From CAMAVH01 sp036500145 (GTDB lineage Bacteria; Pseudomonadota; Alphaproteobacteria; SMXQ01), in contig DASYCO010000080.1 of NCBI GenBank assembly GCA_036500145.1, positions 1 to 6,155 on the forward strand: a DNA stretch of 6,155 nt, read 5' to 3'. Positions 5,418-6,155 of the stretch are shown here, in pieces. The first letter of the stretch is position 1. Each line of letters opens with the position of its first letter. Made by a program: the position numbers and the translations under genes. The notes below the pieces were generated by a model. The model ran no database searches. It saw nothing but the letters and a program-made list of their open reading frames with translations, and was not told where the DNA came from.

Positions 5418-6155
5418 ATGCTGAGCGACAAAGACCGCATCTTCACCAACCTCTACGGCGAGCATGACTTCCGTCTGGCCGGCGCGCGCGCGCGCGGCGA
5501 CTGGGACGGCACCAAGGACATCCTCGCGCGCGGCCGCGACGCCATCATCGACGAGATGAAGAAGTCTGGCCTGCGCGGCCGCGGCGGCGCCGGCTTCCCG
5601 ACCGGCCTGAAGTGGTCCTTCATGCCCAAGCAGTCCGACGGCCGCCCGAGCTACCTCGTGGTGAACGCCGACGAGGGCGAGCCGGGCACCTGCAAAGACC
5701 GCGACATGATGCGCCACGACCCGCACAAGCTGATCGAAGGCTGCCTCATCGGCGGTTTCGCGATTGGCGCGGTCGCGGCCTATATCTATATCCGCGGCGA
5801 GTTCCGTCAGGAGGCCGACCATCTCGAGCACGCCATCAACGAAGCGCGCGCCGCCGGTCTCATCGGCAAGAATGCCTGCGGTTCGGGGTATGATTTCGAG
5901 GTGTATGTGCATCGCGGGGCAGGGGCCTATATCTGCGGCGAGGAAACCGCGCTCATCGAATCGCTCGAGGGCAAAAAAGGCCAGCCGCGCCTGAAGCCGC
6001 CATTCCCCGCCGCCATGGGCGTCTGGGGCTGCCCGACCACCGTCAATAATGTCGAGTCCATCGCCGTCGTGCCCACCATTTTGCGCCGCGGCGCGCCGTG
6101 GTTCGCCGCCATCGGCCGCCCCAACAACACCGGCACGAAAGTGTTCTGCATCTCC
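5418..6155 (+). CDS. nuoF: NADH-quinone oxidoreductase subunit F (NADH/FMN subunit), partial
   Basis: The first 246 residues of the 51 kDa subunit, cut by the window end. Full-length NuoF is typically about 430-440 residues. It binds FMN and NADH and starts electron transfer in complex I. The glycine-rich loop GRGGAGFPTGLKW (54-66) and NADEGEPGTCKDRD (83-96) form the FMN/NADH site. GAYICGEETALIESLEG (169-185) is a further family signature, followed by PRLKPPFPA. The cysteines for cluster N3 lie beyond the window end. The gene starts 2 bp after the nuoE stop, with AGGG at 5405-5408 as ribosome site. Codon use becomes less GC-ending around residues 152-171. A GC dinucleotide run near 5482-5496 encodes part of AGARARG. 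Confidence 0.97.
   Translation, partial: MLSDKDRIFTNLYGEHDFRLAGARARGDWDGTKDILARGRDAIIDEMKKSGLRGRGGAGFPTGLKWSFMPKQSDGRPSYLVVNADEGEPGTCKDRDMMRHDPHKLIEGCLIGGFAIGAVAAYIYIRGEFRQEADHLEHAINEARAAGLIGKNACGSGYDFEVYVHRGAGAYICGEETALIESLEGKKGQPRLKPPFPAAMGVWGCPTTVNNVESIAVVPTILRRGAPWFAAIGRPNNTGTKVFCIS

Noticed and set aside
5482..5496. Alternating GC run in nuoF as a phase-variation tract
   Set aside because: The run is short, encodes an ordinary variable stretch near the N-terminus and keeps the frame. Such runs are common in GC-rich genomes.

Overview
The window is about 6.2 kb of GC-rich DNA that reads as core chromosome of an alphaproteobacterium, probably near the Rhodospirillales. Three things support this: NuoC and NuoD are separate proteins (they are fused in enterics), the NuoC and NuoE tails have the form I associate with Alphaproteobacteria, and the order HU - tRNA-Val - tRNA-Asp - nuoA resembles a layout I recall from that class. 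The taxonomic placement is inference from sequence style. No database search was made.

Layout, all on the + strand. (1) A complete HU gene (44-316) with a strong intrinsic terminator. (2) A promoter-like TATAAA and tRNA-Val(UAC) at 447-522. (3) A hairpin 4 nt past the tRNA, then a complete gene (596-1333) for an Asp/Glu racemase / arylmalonate decarboxylase / maleate isomerase fold protein. (4) A 180-bp spacer with a TTGACA box and a perfect palindrome next to the following gene. (5) tRNA-Asp(GUC) at 1514-1590. (6) A 338-bp non-coding stretch with the likely promoter of the nuo operon. (7) nuoA, nuoB, nuoC, nuoD, nuoE and the first 246 codons of nuoF, cut by the window end.

The nuo genes encode parts of respiratory complex I (NADH:quinone oxidoreductase). 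NuoE and NuoF belong to the NADH-oxidising module. NuoB, NuoC and NuoD belong to the connecting module, where cluster N2 passes electrons to quinone. NuoA is a membrane subunit at the quinone site. Spacing tightens along the operon: 52, 63 and 13 bp gaps, then a 4-bp ATGA overlap and a 2-bp gap. All cluster ligands and quinone-site residues I could place are present, so the complex looks functional.

I see no mobile element, CRISPR array, phage gene or toxin system, and no convincing new multi-gene system. The least ordinary item is the racemase-fold protein between the two tRNA genes, which appears to lack both catalytic cysteines of its superfamily. Secondary points are the palindromes at the tRNA-Asp leader and the nuo promoter, the nuoB-nuoC junction, and a local change in codon use inside nuoF.
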